From positions 1-35,340 of the forward strand of contig CAZAMT010000010.1 in the NCBI GenBank assembly GCA_964486145.1: a stretch of 35,340 nucleotides of DNA. The letters run 5' to 3'. Positions 8,734-17,500 of this stretch are shown here, in pieces (position 1 is the first letter of the stretch; every line of letters starts with the position of its first letter). The notes beneath the pieces are model-generated. The model made no database searches, was not told where the DNA came from, and saw nothing but the letters and a program-made list of their open reading frames with translations. A program made the translations under genes and the position numbers. This DNA is from CAZAMT01 sp964486145. Lineage in GTDB: Bacteria; Bacteroidota; Bacteroidia; Bacteroidales; JAAAOM01.

Positions 8734-9501
8734 ATGCATAAAAAAATCAAAATATCAGCGGTATCTTACTCCAATACAATACCTTTTGTATATGGTCTTT
8801 TGCATTCGGATGTGATTACCGACATCGATTTATCCCTTGATGTACCATCTGATTGCGCAGATAAACTCATTCATGGAGAAGTGGATGTAGGGCTCATTCC
8901 TGTTGCGGAAATTCAAAATGTACAACATGCCCGAATTATATCAGATTATTGCATTGGTGCTACAGGTGCGGTGCGAACAGTAGTTCTGATTAGTGAAGTT
9001 CCGATTGCAGAAATTAAGCACATTTACCTGGATTACCAGTCGCGGACATCTGCAAAGCTCTTACAGGTGCTGGCACAACGGTTTTGGAATATTCATCCCC
9101 GGTGGTATTCCGGTGAGGCTGGCTTTGAACATTCGGTTGTGAAAGAGGATACAGCAGCACTTGTTATCGGGGATCGTACATTTGCTGTTGAAACAAAATA
9201 CAGGTATACCATTGATTTAAGTGCAGAGTGGATGAAATTTACCGGGAAACCATTTGTATTTGCCTCATGGGTTTCAAATAAGCAGTTGTCAGAGCTTTTC
9301 ATACACAGGTTCAATCATGCTCTTGGTTTTGGTTTGAATCATCTTGAGAAAGCCATTGAGCTAACCAAAACAAATCAACTGGTTTCAAACGTTGATCTGC
9401 TTCATTACCTGCAACACAGTTTGAGCTATGATCTCAACGAAGAAAAAAAGGATGGAATGGATATGTTTTTCGAGATGGCCCGTTCCATTCAGTTTGCCTG
9501 A
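8734..9501 (+). CDS. mqnA: Chorismate dehydratase, menaquinone synthesis (futalosine pathway)
   Basis: MqnA converts chorismate to 3-enolpyruvyl-benzoate, the first committed step of the futalosine route to menaquinone. The 255-residue product begins KIKISAVSYSNTIPFVYGL, the family's substrate-pocket strand (VSY-NT-P), followed by LDVPSDCADKL and the GEVDVGLIPVAEI segment typical of this periplasmic-binding-protein fold. The longer frame from 8695 was rejected because residues before the ATG at 8734 do not resemble the family. An imperfect -7 box (TACTTTCG, 8706-8713) lies 20 nt upstream of this ATG. Other mqn genes are not in the window. The gene is divergent from purB and 136 nt before the NfeD gene. 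Confidence 0.9.
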   Translation: MHKKIKISAVSYSNTIPFVYGLLHSDVITDIDLSLDVPSDCADKLIHGEVDVGLIPVAEIQNVQHARIISDYCIGATGAVRTVVLISEVPIAEIKHIYLDYQSRTSAKLLQVLAQRFWNIHPRWYSGEAGFEHSVVKEDTAALVIGDRTFAVETKYRYTIDLSAEWMKFTGKPFVFASWVSNKQLSELFIHRFNHALGFGLNHLEKAIELTKTNQLVSNVDLLHYLQHSLSYDLNEEKKDGMDMFFEMARSIQFA

Positions 9502-9585
9502 TAAGTAATGTTATCATTATGGATGTGATATTTTTATAAAAACCACAAACCTTTCGCGTTATTGAATTGTTTTCCGCTAAAAGTT

Positions 9586-9615
9586 TTTGAATTAGCCGTT
9601 ATTCGTTTAAATTTG
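9586..9615 (+). promoter_or_regulatory. Promoter of the NfeD-family gene
   Basis: TTTG at 9586-9589, an 18-nt spacer, then TAAATTTG at 9608-9615: both elements of the Bacteroidota primary-sigma promoter match perfectly. The predicted start of transcription is near 9622, giving a leader of about 16 nt before the ATG at 9638. Confidence 0.65.
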
Positions 9616-9637
9616 ACTAATAACAACTTTTAATTGA

Positions 9638-11053
9638 ATGAAAGATAGGATCATATACAAATCAATTTTATTGCTATTTGCAATATTTTTTATATCGGCA
9701 ACACAAACTGCTGAAGAAGATGCATCAACGGAAGGTAAAACCATCGTTTATGTTTTTCCGATAAAAGAGCAAATTGCACCGCCAGTGGTGCGTACCACAC
9801 AGCAGGCATTTGAAGAAGCTGAACGAATTGGAGCGGATTATATCATTATCCACATGAACACATACGGTGGGCTTGTTGATGCTGCTGATTCCATTCGAAC
9901 CCGTGTATTGAATAGCAGGATTCCCGTATTTGTGTACATCGATAACAATGCAGCATCTGCAGGAGCACTGATCTCGATTGCAGCAGATAGCATTTACATG
10001 CGCTCAGGTGGCAACATTGGGGCGGCTACGGTGGTTTCTCAAACAGGCGAAGAAGCTCCGGACAAGTACCAGTCGTATATGCGTTCTACCATGCGCTCCA
10101 CTGCGGAGTCACACGGGAAAGATACCATCATTCAGGGAAACGACACCATCATTGACTGGCATCGTGATCCTCTTATTGCCGAGGCCATGGTTGATCCCCG
10201 AACCTATATTCCCGGAATCATTGACTCTGGAAAAGTACTCACTTTTACTGCATCGGAAGCAATAGAATATGGCTACTGTGAAGGCACTGCTGAAAACATT
10301 AAGGAAGTTCTGGAACTTGCCGGTATTACCAATTATGAAATTCGGGATTATACACCAACTACCCTGGATAAAATAATAGGGTTCCTAATCAATCCAGTGG
10401 TTCAGGGCATTTTGATTATGCTGCTTATCGGTGGAATTTATTTTGAATTGCAAACCCCCGGTGTTGGCTTCCCGCTTGGCGCTGCGGCATTGGCGGCTAT
10501 CTTATATTTTGCTCCGTTGTATCTCGAAGGACTCGCCGAGAACTGGGAACTGATAGTATTTGTTGTCGGGTTGGGATTAATTGCTGTGGAAATATTTGCT
10601 ATTCCCGGATTTGGAGTGGCCGGGATCTCCGGTATTATTTTGGTGTTAACAGGCCTGACGATGGCCATGGTTGATAACATCGTTTTTACATTTGATGCAC
10701 CGGCAGCATTCAGCCTCATTCTTAAATCATTTATGATTGTTGTCCTGTCAATGCTTCTTTCCCTGGTGGGATCCATTATGCTTACCAAAAAGTTGTTCAG
10801 TTCAAAAACCTTTTCGTTTCTTGCTCTCGATGAATTTCAGGACACACAACAAGGATATATAGGAATTAATGTTATTCAGAAAACGCTAAAAGGAAAAACA
10901 GGGACTGCATTCACCGTTTTGAGGCCATCCGGTAAAGTGGAAGTTGAAGGTGAGATATACGATGCCGTGTCGGAAGTGGGATATATTGAAAAAGGGAATC
11001 TCGTAAAGGTTATTCGTGATAGTGCCGGACAACTGTATGTGGTCAAAGCGTAA
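9638..11053 (+). CDS. NfeD-family membrane serine protease (ClpP-class, NfeD1 type)
   Basis: A 471-residue membrane protease of the NfeD1 type. After a signal peptide (about residues 8-22) comes a ClpP/SppA-like domain with the nucleophile in NNAASAGALIS (S107) and the expected general-base lysine in PDKYQSYMRS (K143). Three to four membrane spans follow (about 250-345, with LAENWELIVFVVGLGLIAVEIF typical), then a C-terminal OB-fold NfeD domain (about 405-471, ending SGQLYVVKA). Members are thought to act in membrane-protein quality control, usually with a stomatin/SPFH partner; the usual partner gene is not next to this one, and the AhpD-like gene follows after 45 nt. About 15-20 residues between K143 and the first span (SHGKDTIIQGNDTIIDWH) look like a family-variable insertion. 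Confidence 0.9.
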   Translation: MKDRIIYKSILLLFAIFFISATQTAEEDASTEGKTIVYVFPIKEQIAPPVVRTTQQAFEEAERIGADYIIIHMNTYGGLVDAADSIRTRVLNSRIPVFVYIDNNAASAGALISIAADSIYMRSGGNIGAATVVSQTGEEAPDKYQSYMRSTMRSTAESHGKDTIIQGNDTIIDWHRDPLIAEAMVDPRTYIPGIIDSGKVLTFTASEAIEYGYCEGTAENIKEVLELAGITNYEIRDYTPTTLDKIIGFLINPVVQGILIMLLIGGIYFELQTPGVGFPLGAAALAAILYFAPLYLEGLAENWELIVFVVGLGLIAVEIFAIPGFGVAGISGIILVLTGLTMAMVDNIVFTFDAPAAFSLILKSFMIVVLSMLLSLVGSIMLTKKLFSSKTFSFLALDEFQDTQQGYIGINVIQKTLKGKTGTAFTVLRPSGKVEVEGEIYDAVSEVGYIEKGNLVKVIRDSAGQLYVVKA

Positions 11054-11098
11054 AGATTTGTAAATGAGATATTTTGGTGTTGATGGAAATATAATAAT

Positions 11099-11659
11099 AT
11101 GGCATTTATCAAAGTAATACAACCGGATGAGGCAAATGGTGCACTTGCTGACATTTACAAGAAACTGTTGAAATCCAGAGGAAAGCTTGCCGAAGTGCAT
11201 AAAATTCAAAGTTTAAATCCTGAATCTATCGTGAAACACATGGACCTTTACATGGAATTAATGTACGGGAAATCACCGTTAAGAAGATATCAGCGCGAAA
11301 TGATTGGTGTGGTTGTTTCGCTAACAAACAAGTGTGAATATTGCCAGATTCACCATTTGGAAGCATTAAAGCATTTTTGGAAGGATTCAACCCTACTTGA
11401 GCACTTTATCAGTGGTAACTGGAAAACATTTTTATCAGAAAAAGATCTTAACCTTTGTTTATACGCTGAGAATCTCACCAGGGAGCCGCATGCATCCGAA
11501 AGGGAAATTTGGATTGATGATTTAAAAAAGACGGGTTGTGATGACAGGCAAATACTGGATGCCACGCTCGTTGTTTCGTATTTCAATTTTGTGAACCGCG
11601 TGGTGCTTGGTCTGGGTGTTGACCTTGAAAAGGATGCCGGCGGGTTTAAATATGACTAA
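11099..11659 (+). CDS. AhpD-like / carboxymuconolactone-decarboxylase-family protein
   Basis: A 186-residue all-helical protein of the peroxidase-related subgroup of the AhpD/CMD superfamily. The redox motif is complete: C79-E-Y-C82 followed by H86, in NKCEYCQIHHLEA, matching the CxxC...H centre of alkylhydroperoxidase AhpD. The tail NFVNRVVLGLGVDLE is also typical of the subgroup. It likely reduces peroxides or acts as a thiol oxidoreductase; the physiological substrate is unknown. It lies 45 nt after the NfeD gene and is probably cotranscribed with it. Its stop is only 11 nt from the end of the convergent DUF2752 gene. Confidence 0.83.
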   Translation: MAFIKVIQPDEANGALADIYKKLLKSRGKLAEVHKIQSLNPESIVKHMDLYMELMYGKSPLRRYQREMIGVVVSLTNKCEYCQIHHLEALKHFWKDSTLLEHFISGNWKTFLSEKDLNLCLYAENLTREPHASEREIWIDDLKKTGCDDRQILDATLVVSYFNFVNRVVLGLGVDLEKDAGGFKYD

Positions 11660-11670
11660 TGTTTTATTCC

Positions 11671-12078
11671 TTATATCCCCCGGTAAATATTCCACCACCA
11701 AACGACAACTACAATCATCGAAAGTATTATTGTGGTAACCCGGGGAGGTTTTTGTTTCATGAATTCCATGAACCGGGATTCTTTATTCATAATATCTTTT
11801 ACAAGAAAAAAAATGGCGGTTAGAATACCTGCATTGAAAGGAATGCTGAGAGGATGCATTCTCAACCCGGCCAGTAAATGCCCATGAAACAGTTCGATCG
11901 TACCCCTGCCCATCCCGCACCCGGGACACGGGATACCTGTTACATTTTTAAATATGCATAATTCAGTCTGACCTGCTGAAAAAATGGTGTTAAGCCAGAA
12001 AAAAACTGCATAACCACCGATGATAAAAATCAGGACGATGTAATTTGTATATTGTTTATGAAAGGCTTTTAATTTCAT
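11671..12078 (-). CDS. DUF2752 small membrane protein
   Basis: A 135-residue protein with about three membrane spans (residues 14-32, 78-96 and 114-130) and the DUF2752 hallmark GIPCPGCGMGRGT (C51, C54), followed by LFHGHLLAGLRMHPL. The family is widespread in Bacteroidota, of unknown function, and often sits beside TM2-domain genes, as here. Its start codon lies inside the end of the TM2 gene (23-nt overlap), which implies coupled translation. The cysteine pair suggests metal binding or a disulfide, but this is inference. Confidence 0.85.
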   Translation of the reverse strand: MKLKAFHKQYTNYIVLIFIIGGYAVFFWLNTIFSAGQTELCIFKNVTGIPCPGCGMGRGTIELFHGHLLAGLRMHPLSIPFNAGILTAIFFLVKDIMNKESRFMEFMKQKPPRVTTIILSMIVVVVWWWNIYRGI

Positions 12079-12412
12079 TTACGGTTTGTAGAAATTGATT
12101 AAAATTGACTTCCTTGGTTTCATTCATAATCAGAAACCAGTCAACAATCGTCCATATACCAAGTCCGCCACAGGTAAAAAGTTTTGCAATGCCCAGCCCC
12201 ACCTGCCCAAGAATAAACCGGTCAATACCCAGCATGCCAACCAGAATAGAAACAATTAGCAAGATAGTGGGATCTTTATATTGAATCGATTGCAATACCA
12301 TAAACTTATTGTCATCTAGTTTTTCGAGCAGGCTTTGTATGTAATGAAATTTTTGTGACGGAAATTTATTTCCCATTGAGGCAATGAACAGGTCAATTTT
12401 ATTTTGTTCCAT
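12056..12412 (-). CDS. TM2-domain membrane protein
   Basis: A 118-residue protein. The N-terminal 45 residues are a soluble helical region; residues 48-100 form the TM2 domain, two membrane hairpins joined by the conserved GIDRFILGQVGLGIAKLFT segment and the GIWTIVDWFLI second span. TM2 proteins are small membrane proteins of unknown function in bacteria. It overlaps the following DUF2752 gene by 23 nt and clearly forms a two-gene unit with it. No TAnnTTTG box was found directly upstream. Confidence 0.86.
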   Translation of the reverse strand: MEQNKIDLFIASMGNKFPSQKFHYIQSLLEKLDDNKFMVLQSIQYKDPTILLIVSILVGMLGIDRFILGQVGLGIAKLFTCGGLGIWTIVDWFLIMNETKEVNFNQFLQTVNEIKSLS

Positions 12413-12724
12413 GTGCGATAATTTAAAGGTTTGATCTTTTGTGGTTTATAAAAAACTAAAATTCAGCATACAAGTTAATAACTTTTTGCATACAAATAGC
12501 TTTTAATTTTTATCATAAGGCCATGTTTGAAGTATTAAAACCATCTGAGCTGGCCTATTGGTTTCCGGGAACTTCAACGATTTTATTGACGTAGTTCACT
12601 TTAGACAAGCTTTTTAATTCGTATTAGTCAGGGAATCAGGGTGTATTTGTAAAAAATTGAGGTAGATTTAAATAAAAATCTGAAAAGAATTTTCTTTTTC
12701 GGATTATTTTGTCTTATTTTGCTC
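12413..12724. other. Intergenic region between the TM2 gene and the metY regulatory region
   Basis: About 310 nt of AT-rich sequence lies between the divergent TM2 gene and the palindrome/leader ORF ahead of metY. I found no conserved ORF, tRNA or terminator in it. It presumably holds the promoters for both directions; the plus-strand TTTTG runs near 12707-12721 could serve as a -33 element for the metY leader. Confidence 0.5.
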
Positions 12725-12741
12725 ATAAATGTGACATTTAT
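12725..12741. promoter_or_regulatory. Perfect 17-bp palindrome, candidate operator of the metY unit
   Basis: ATAAATGT-G-ACATTTAT is a perfect inverted repeat (8+1+8) ending 20 nt before the first ATG of the leader ORF. It lies between a TTTG at 12718-12721 and a poor -7 box (TATTTAAA, 12744-12751), so a bound protein would touch the promoter. It also overlaps a CRP/FNR-like arrangement, TGTGA-N6-TCATA (12730-12745), with an imperfect right half. Which regulator binds is unknown. Confidence 0.45.
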
Positions 12742-12760
12742 CATATTTAAAAAGTAAAAC

Positions 12761-12871
12761 ATGATGATCATGCAAACATCAGAACCCGGCAGAATCACTC
12801 CCGATTTAACACGTACGCGGTTGTATACCTCCAGAATGGATGTTTGCATGTGTTGTTGCATGACCTGCTAA
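12761..12871 (+). CDS. Putative Cys/Met-rich leader peptide of metY
   Basis: A 36-codon ORF starts at ATG 12761 (ATGs also at 12764 and 12770; an in-frame TAA at 12755 excludes a longer version). Its C-terminus is SRMDVCMCCCMTC: the last eight residues include five Cys (C29, C31, C32, C33, C36) and two Met (M30, M34), with M26 just before. A run of this kind is very unlikely by chance and sits 115 nt upstream of metY, whose product feeds Met and Cys synthesis. The TRTRLYTSR segment (17-25) is basic. The stop abuts the left arm of a nested hairpin (12871-12934). By analogy with trp/his leaders it would stall ribosomes when charged tRNA-Cys or tRNA-Met is scarce; this is inference. An open frame on the opposite strand across the same bases looks like a shadow. 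Confidence 0.6.
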   Translation: MMIMQTSEPGRITPDLTRTRLYTSRMDVCMCCCMTC

Positions 12872-12934
12872 AAACTCCAATCCTTATTGTTTGTTCATGG
12901 GATAACGCAACCAGGTTGCGTTTGGAGATGTTTT
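12871..12934 (+). promoter_or_regulatory. Nested hairpins between leader peptide and metY (attenuator-like)
   Basis: The inner hairpin pairs AACGCAACC (12904-12912) with GGTTGCGTT (12914-12922); with a realistic loop the stem is 7 bp. The outer arm AAAACTCCAA (12871-12880), which begins at the last base of the leader stop codon, can pair with TTGGAG (12922-12927) plus TTTT (12931-12934). The GTTGC within the leader's Cys codons can instead pair with GCAAC of the inner stem. The T-run is short and offset, so it is not a canonical terminator; control could be by attenuation or by translation. A ribosome stopped on the Cys codons would cover the outer left arm. Confidence 0.45.
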
Positions 12935-12986
12935 ATCTAATCTCGAAATTTACATTCATAATTATAACCAATTAAAAACAATAAAC

Positions 12987-14285
12987 ATGGATACCAATTA
13001 CAAGTTTGAAACCTTACAGTTGCATGCCGGTCAGGAAGTTGATCCGGCCACAAATTCAAGGGCTGTGCCCATTTATCAGACTACATCGTATGTGTTTAAT
13101 GATTCGGATCATGCTGCTAATTTGTTTGGCTTAAAGGAATTCGGGAATATCTATACGCGGATTATGAATCCGACTACCGATGTTTTTGAAAAACGCATGG
13201 CAGCGTTAGAGGGGGGTGCAGCGGCCCTTGCTACGTCATCCGGACAATCGGCTCAGTTTCTGGCCATAACGAATATCGTTGAATCCGGGGAAAACATTAT
13301 ATCAACATCGTACTTGTATGGGGGCACCTATAACCAGTTTAAAGTGCAGTTTAAGCGTCTCGGGATCAATGTTAAATTTGTTGACGGGGATGATCCCGAA
13401 CAGTTCAGAAAATTGATTGATGAAAAAACCAAAGCCATTTACCTGGAAACTATTGGAAACCCCCGTTTTAACATTCCGGATTTTGAAGCGATAGCTCAGG
13501 TAGCCAGTGACAACGGAATTCCTTTAATTGTTGATAATACCTTTGGCGGTGCAGGATATCTGTTTCGTCCGATTGACCATGGCGCCAATATTGTAGTTCA
13601 ATCTGCCACAAAATGGATTGGCGGGCATGGAACATCCATTGGCGGGGTTATTGTTGATGCTGGTAATTTCAATTGGGGAAATGGTAAATTCAAACAGTTT
13701 ACCGAACCTTCCGAAGGGTATCACGGACTAAAATTCTGGGAAGTATTCGGCGAAGGCGGACCTTTTGGTAATATCGCTTTCATAATCAGAGCGAGGGTTG
13801 AGGGATTGCGGGATTATGGAAACGCGTTGAGCCCGTTCAATGCATTTCTGTTGTTGCAAGGACTTGAAACACTCTCTTTACGGCTGGACAGAATCTCTTC
13901 CAATGCCCTTGAACTGGCACAGTGGCTTGAAAAACAGAATTGGGCCGAAAATGTAAATTATCCCGGATTGCCTTCCAGTCCCTATTTTCATCTTGCGACA
14001 AAATATCTTAAAAAGGGATTTGGAGGTGTTTTAACATTTAAAATTAAAAAGGGAAAAGAAGCAGCCGATAAATTTGTAAACAGTGTTCAATTGATCAGTC
14101 ATCTTGCCAATGTTGGTGATGCAAAAACACTAATTATTCATCCAAGCTCAACAACCCATGAACAACTTCCGCTGGAAGAGCAAAAAAAGAGTGGTGTGGA
14201 ACCAGGGCAATTACGGATTTCTGCTGGTTTTGAGCACATTGACGATATTAAGGCTGACCTGACACAAGCAGCGGAGAAAATATGA
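12987..14285 (+). CDS. metY: O-acetylhomoserine sulfhydrylase (aminocarboxypropyltransferase)
   Basis: MetY makes homocysteine from O-acetylhomoserine and sulfide (or methionine from methanethiol) with pyridoxal phosphate. The 432-residue length, the start KFETLQLHAGQEVDPATNSR, and IYTRIMNPTTDVFEKRMAALEGG are diagnostic of the MetY branch of the Cys/Met-metabolism PLP family. The PLP lysine is K209 in QSATKWIGGHGTSIGG, with D183 in VDNTF contacting the cofactor ring. The C-terminal HPSSTTHEQL and LRISAGFEHIDDI are standard. The gene stands alone, preceded by the Cys/Met-rich leader ORF and hairpins described above, so its expression probably responds to sulfur amino acid supply. The 252 nt after it, up to the convergent ABC gene, contain only a weak GCCC/GGGC hairpin at 14401-14416. 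Confidence 0.96.
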   Translation: MDTNYKFETLQLHAGQEVDPATNSRAVPIYQTTSYVFNDSDHAANLFGLKEFGNIYTRIMNPTTDVFEKRMAALEGGAAALATSSGQSAQFLAITNIVESGENIISTSYLYGGTYNQFKVQFKRLGINVKFVDGDDPEQFRKLIDEKTKAIYLETIGNPRFNIPDFEAIAQVASDNGIPLIVDNTFGGAGYLFRPIDHGANIVVQSATKWIGGHGTSIGGVIVDAGNFNWGNGKFKQFTEPSEGYHGLKFWEVFGEGGPFGNIAFIIRARVEGLRDYGNALSPFNAFLLLQGLETLSLRLDRISSNALELAQWLEKQNWAENVNYPGLPSSPYFHLATKYLKKGFGGVLTFKIKKGKEAADKFVNSVQLISHLANVGDAKTLIIHPSSTTHEQLPLEEQKKSGVEPGQLRISAGFEHIDDIKADLTQAAEKI

Positions 14286-14537
14286 TTATTTTTTTAAGAA
14301 ATCGTACAGGATAATTCTGAATGCCCGGAAGACAGGTTATATAGCTTCATCGTAATACAGGTTAATTAACGTGATGATAATCAATCTGTACTTGTGTGAA
14401 GCCCTGTTTTTTGGGCGTTTTCCAGGGATTTGTATGAACCCGGTGTTTATAACTATAACTTTCAATATAATCCGGATGCTTTATTAATTGAGCAGGTCAG
14501 CGGTTTTTAGACCATTTGAACCCTCTGAAACAGAACG

Positions 14538-17500
14538 TTAATACCATCTGCTTTCATATTGCCGTAAAACTTTTAAAAATTTTTTGTTTAAGCGGTTGAT
14601 GCGCAAATTCTCGAAGTAATTGATGATTTTCCGCAGCCAGTCATAATACAATGCTACGAACAAAAAGCCCGTCATCAACCATATAACAATCAGATTAAAT
14701 ACAAGGGTATCAATTTTTATGTTTCCAATTTTTTTTGCGGGTGCATAAAAATGTGAACGGCCATATTGTGAATCAGGGTATCTGTAAATATTCGATTTAA
14801 TTCGTATCAGTTCATTTCCGGCATCTACAAATTCGTTTATCTCATTATCTTTTCGCATGACGGAAATAAGTTTTTTATTATGATAATTTTGTTTGAATTC
14901 AACAAATGCATCGCTGCTTCCCAATTGCTGAATCAATCGGTTGTAAACATCTTCTTTCCGTTCTATGTTTGTACGGTACGCCTTGTCAAAATATTTTTCC
15001 GCAGCATTCAGGAAATTTAATATTTTGGCCTTTTCATTGGTTTGTAATACAGAATCCTTGGTTTTGTTTGGAAATGAAATATCCGAAGCTATTGGGTATT
15101 TCTTGTTAATTTCATTTATTTCGTTACGAATCAATACAGTAGTTTTTTCAGAACGGTTTTCTTCCAGTGATGCATGTAAATAAGGGATTACATATGCTTT
15201 ATTGTATAAAGCTTCATCAATGTTCTGTTCAATATCAAAAAAATATTGATCAAATCGGTTTGCTTTATGCTGGGTTACCATCAATGCTTCGTATGACCAG
15301 CGTGAAGTAATGACATCGCCGATGAGCGGAACATATTTCTCATTTTTTATTTGTTTGTGCATAGCGCTAAATTCAACCACAACACCGCTAAATAATAGTT
15401 GTGGCACCAGAATGAGGGGTACCAGAATGTAAATGGTGACTACCGAATTTAACCCTGACGAAATGTTAAGCCCCATCATGTTTGCCCAACATGCAGTTGT
15501 AAATAAAACAAGCCAGTAGCGAATTGTCATATCCCGAATTTCCAGCATTTGGTTACCAATGATTACAAAAACAATCATCTGCAGGGCTGAAATGGCAAAT
15601 ACAATGCTGATTTTTGAACTTAAGTAGCTGAATCGACTTAAATTAAGGAACTTTTCACGTTTCAGAATTTTGCGGTCCTTGAATATTTCCTCTGCACTCA
15701 GCACAAGTCCGAGAAATAAGGCTACAATGACCGACATGAAAAGATACGCGGGTATATTGTTGTTTTCGCCAAAAATGTAGGTGTAATTCGAACCGTTTTT
15801 CGTGAAATTTTTTGTAAAAAAGGCCAGGATGATTCCAAGCAGAGGAGCCTCCAGGAGCGTTAAGAGCATGTACTGCCTGTTTGAAAACTTAGCAAGCAGG
15901 TCGCGTTTAAAATAAATTTTGAATTGTTCAAAATGGTCCGGTAGCTTGAAATTGCTTTTTGGAAGTGTAGATATGAATGTCCGTTTTATTTTTTGGATTT
16001 GCGGATCAATACGTGTCATGTATATTTCATACCATTCCTGAGGTGTCGTTTTTCGTCGTCTTGTCAGTTTACCATTGACATCAACCACCCGGGCCTCCGC
16101 AATTCTCAGTATCTGATCCGGGTTGATGTTTCCGCATGTTTTGCACTCACTTTCTTCGGCGGCAACAAACATACTCATTCCCTTGAAGTACGTAATTGCT
16201 TCGATCGGATTACCATAATAAATGACCCTGCCTCCCTGGTCTACCACCAGGAGTTTATCGAGCAACTTAAAAACATCAGACGATGGTTGGTGGATGTTGG
16301 CAATGACTAACCGACCTTTAAACGTTTGTCTTTTCAGTAAACTCATTACTTTTTCCGAATCGGCAGAGGAAAGACCGGATGTTGGTTCGTCAACAAACAG
16401 GATGGCAGGTTCGCGCATAAGCTCAAGGGCAATGTTAAGCCGTTTACGTTGGCCACCACTCAGGATGGTATTCACGGCATCTCCAACCCTGAGGTTTCTT
16501 GCTTCGATTAAATCAAAATTTACCAGAGCATCTTCTACAACTTTTTTAATCTGCTTTTCATTAAACCCATCGAAACACAGTTTGGCATTGTAATATAAAT
16601 TCTCGTAAACAGTTAGTTCTTTGAATAAAAGATCATCCTGTGGCACATATCCGATAAGACCTTTCACTGCTTCACTGTCACGGTGAATATCGTAATTGTT
16701 TATTTTAATGGTTCCCTTTTTAAGCTTTAGGTTACCGTTCAGGACGTTCAGCAGTGTAGATTTTCCCGAGCCACTACCGCCAATGATTCCGATTAATCTT
16801 CCTGATTCTTCGGTGAAATTGAAGCGGTGAATACCGTTGGTGCTTCGCGGGTATTTGTATTCAATGTTTTCAGCAGTAAAAATAAATTTTGACTCTGTAA
16901 TGGCCTGAATAAATTTGCCGGCTACCCTCGTGTAGTACAAGGATCCGGCTTTTGGACTTTTAATTACTGATCCTACAGACCAAACATATGAGCGGTAGGA
17001 TTTTATATTATGGCCGTTTAAAAATAAATCCTGTTCTCCGTAATATCTGAATACAAAAGTATTGGTGCTGTTCATTCGCAGGACAACAATCCTGCCATTT
17101 AATTTTTCATTTTGCAGGTGCTTAATCTTTTCATGGCCGGAGGATGGGTTTGCATCAATAAACAATAAATTCTCCTTGTGCCTGATTTTTTCAATTTGGC
17201 CGAGAGTAAAATACCGTGCATTCTCAAATTCATCTTTGGGAATATTTAATTGCTCTCCAACCGTATTAACAAACCGTATTTCGTTATCGGTAATGGCTTC
17301 ACCCCGGTTGATGAAATCCAGGAGATAAATGATAACGATAATCTTGTGTTCCTGCTCGAGTTCTTCATTTATCTGGTTGCAATTGTTTTTTATGATGGTT
17401 TCGTTGTAAACATTTTGCTTGGTGGCTTCAGTTTCGTTTTCATACATTATTTCGGGGTGAAATCTGCGCAGATTATCTTCAAAATAATTCAGATATTCCT

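Noticed and set aside
12628..12861. 77-codon minus-strand frame opposite the metY leader ORF
   Set aside because: Its sequence has no recognisable family, lies opposite the Cys/Met-rich leader ORF and covers the AT-rich promoter and palindrome region; it is best explained as a shadow.
14401..14416. GCCC/GGGC hairpin with T residues after metY
   Set aside because: Only four base pairs with the T-run mainly in the loop; too weak to call a terminator.
14374..14487. 37-residue plus-strand ORF between metY and the ABC gene
   Set aside because: Hydrophobic, no promoter or spacing relation to a neighbour; a short open frame is expected here by chance.
16222..16593. 123-codon frame antisense to the ABC ATPase domain
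   Set aside because: Opposite strand of a conserved ATPase, where codon bias often leaves long open frames.
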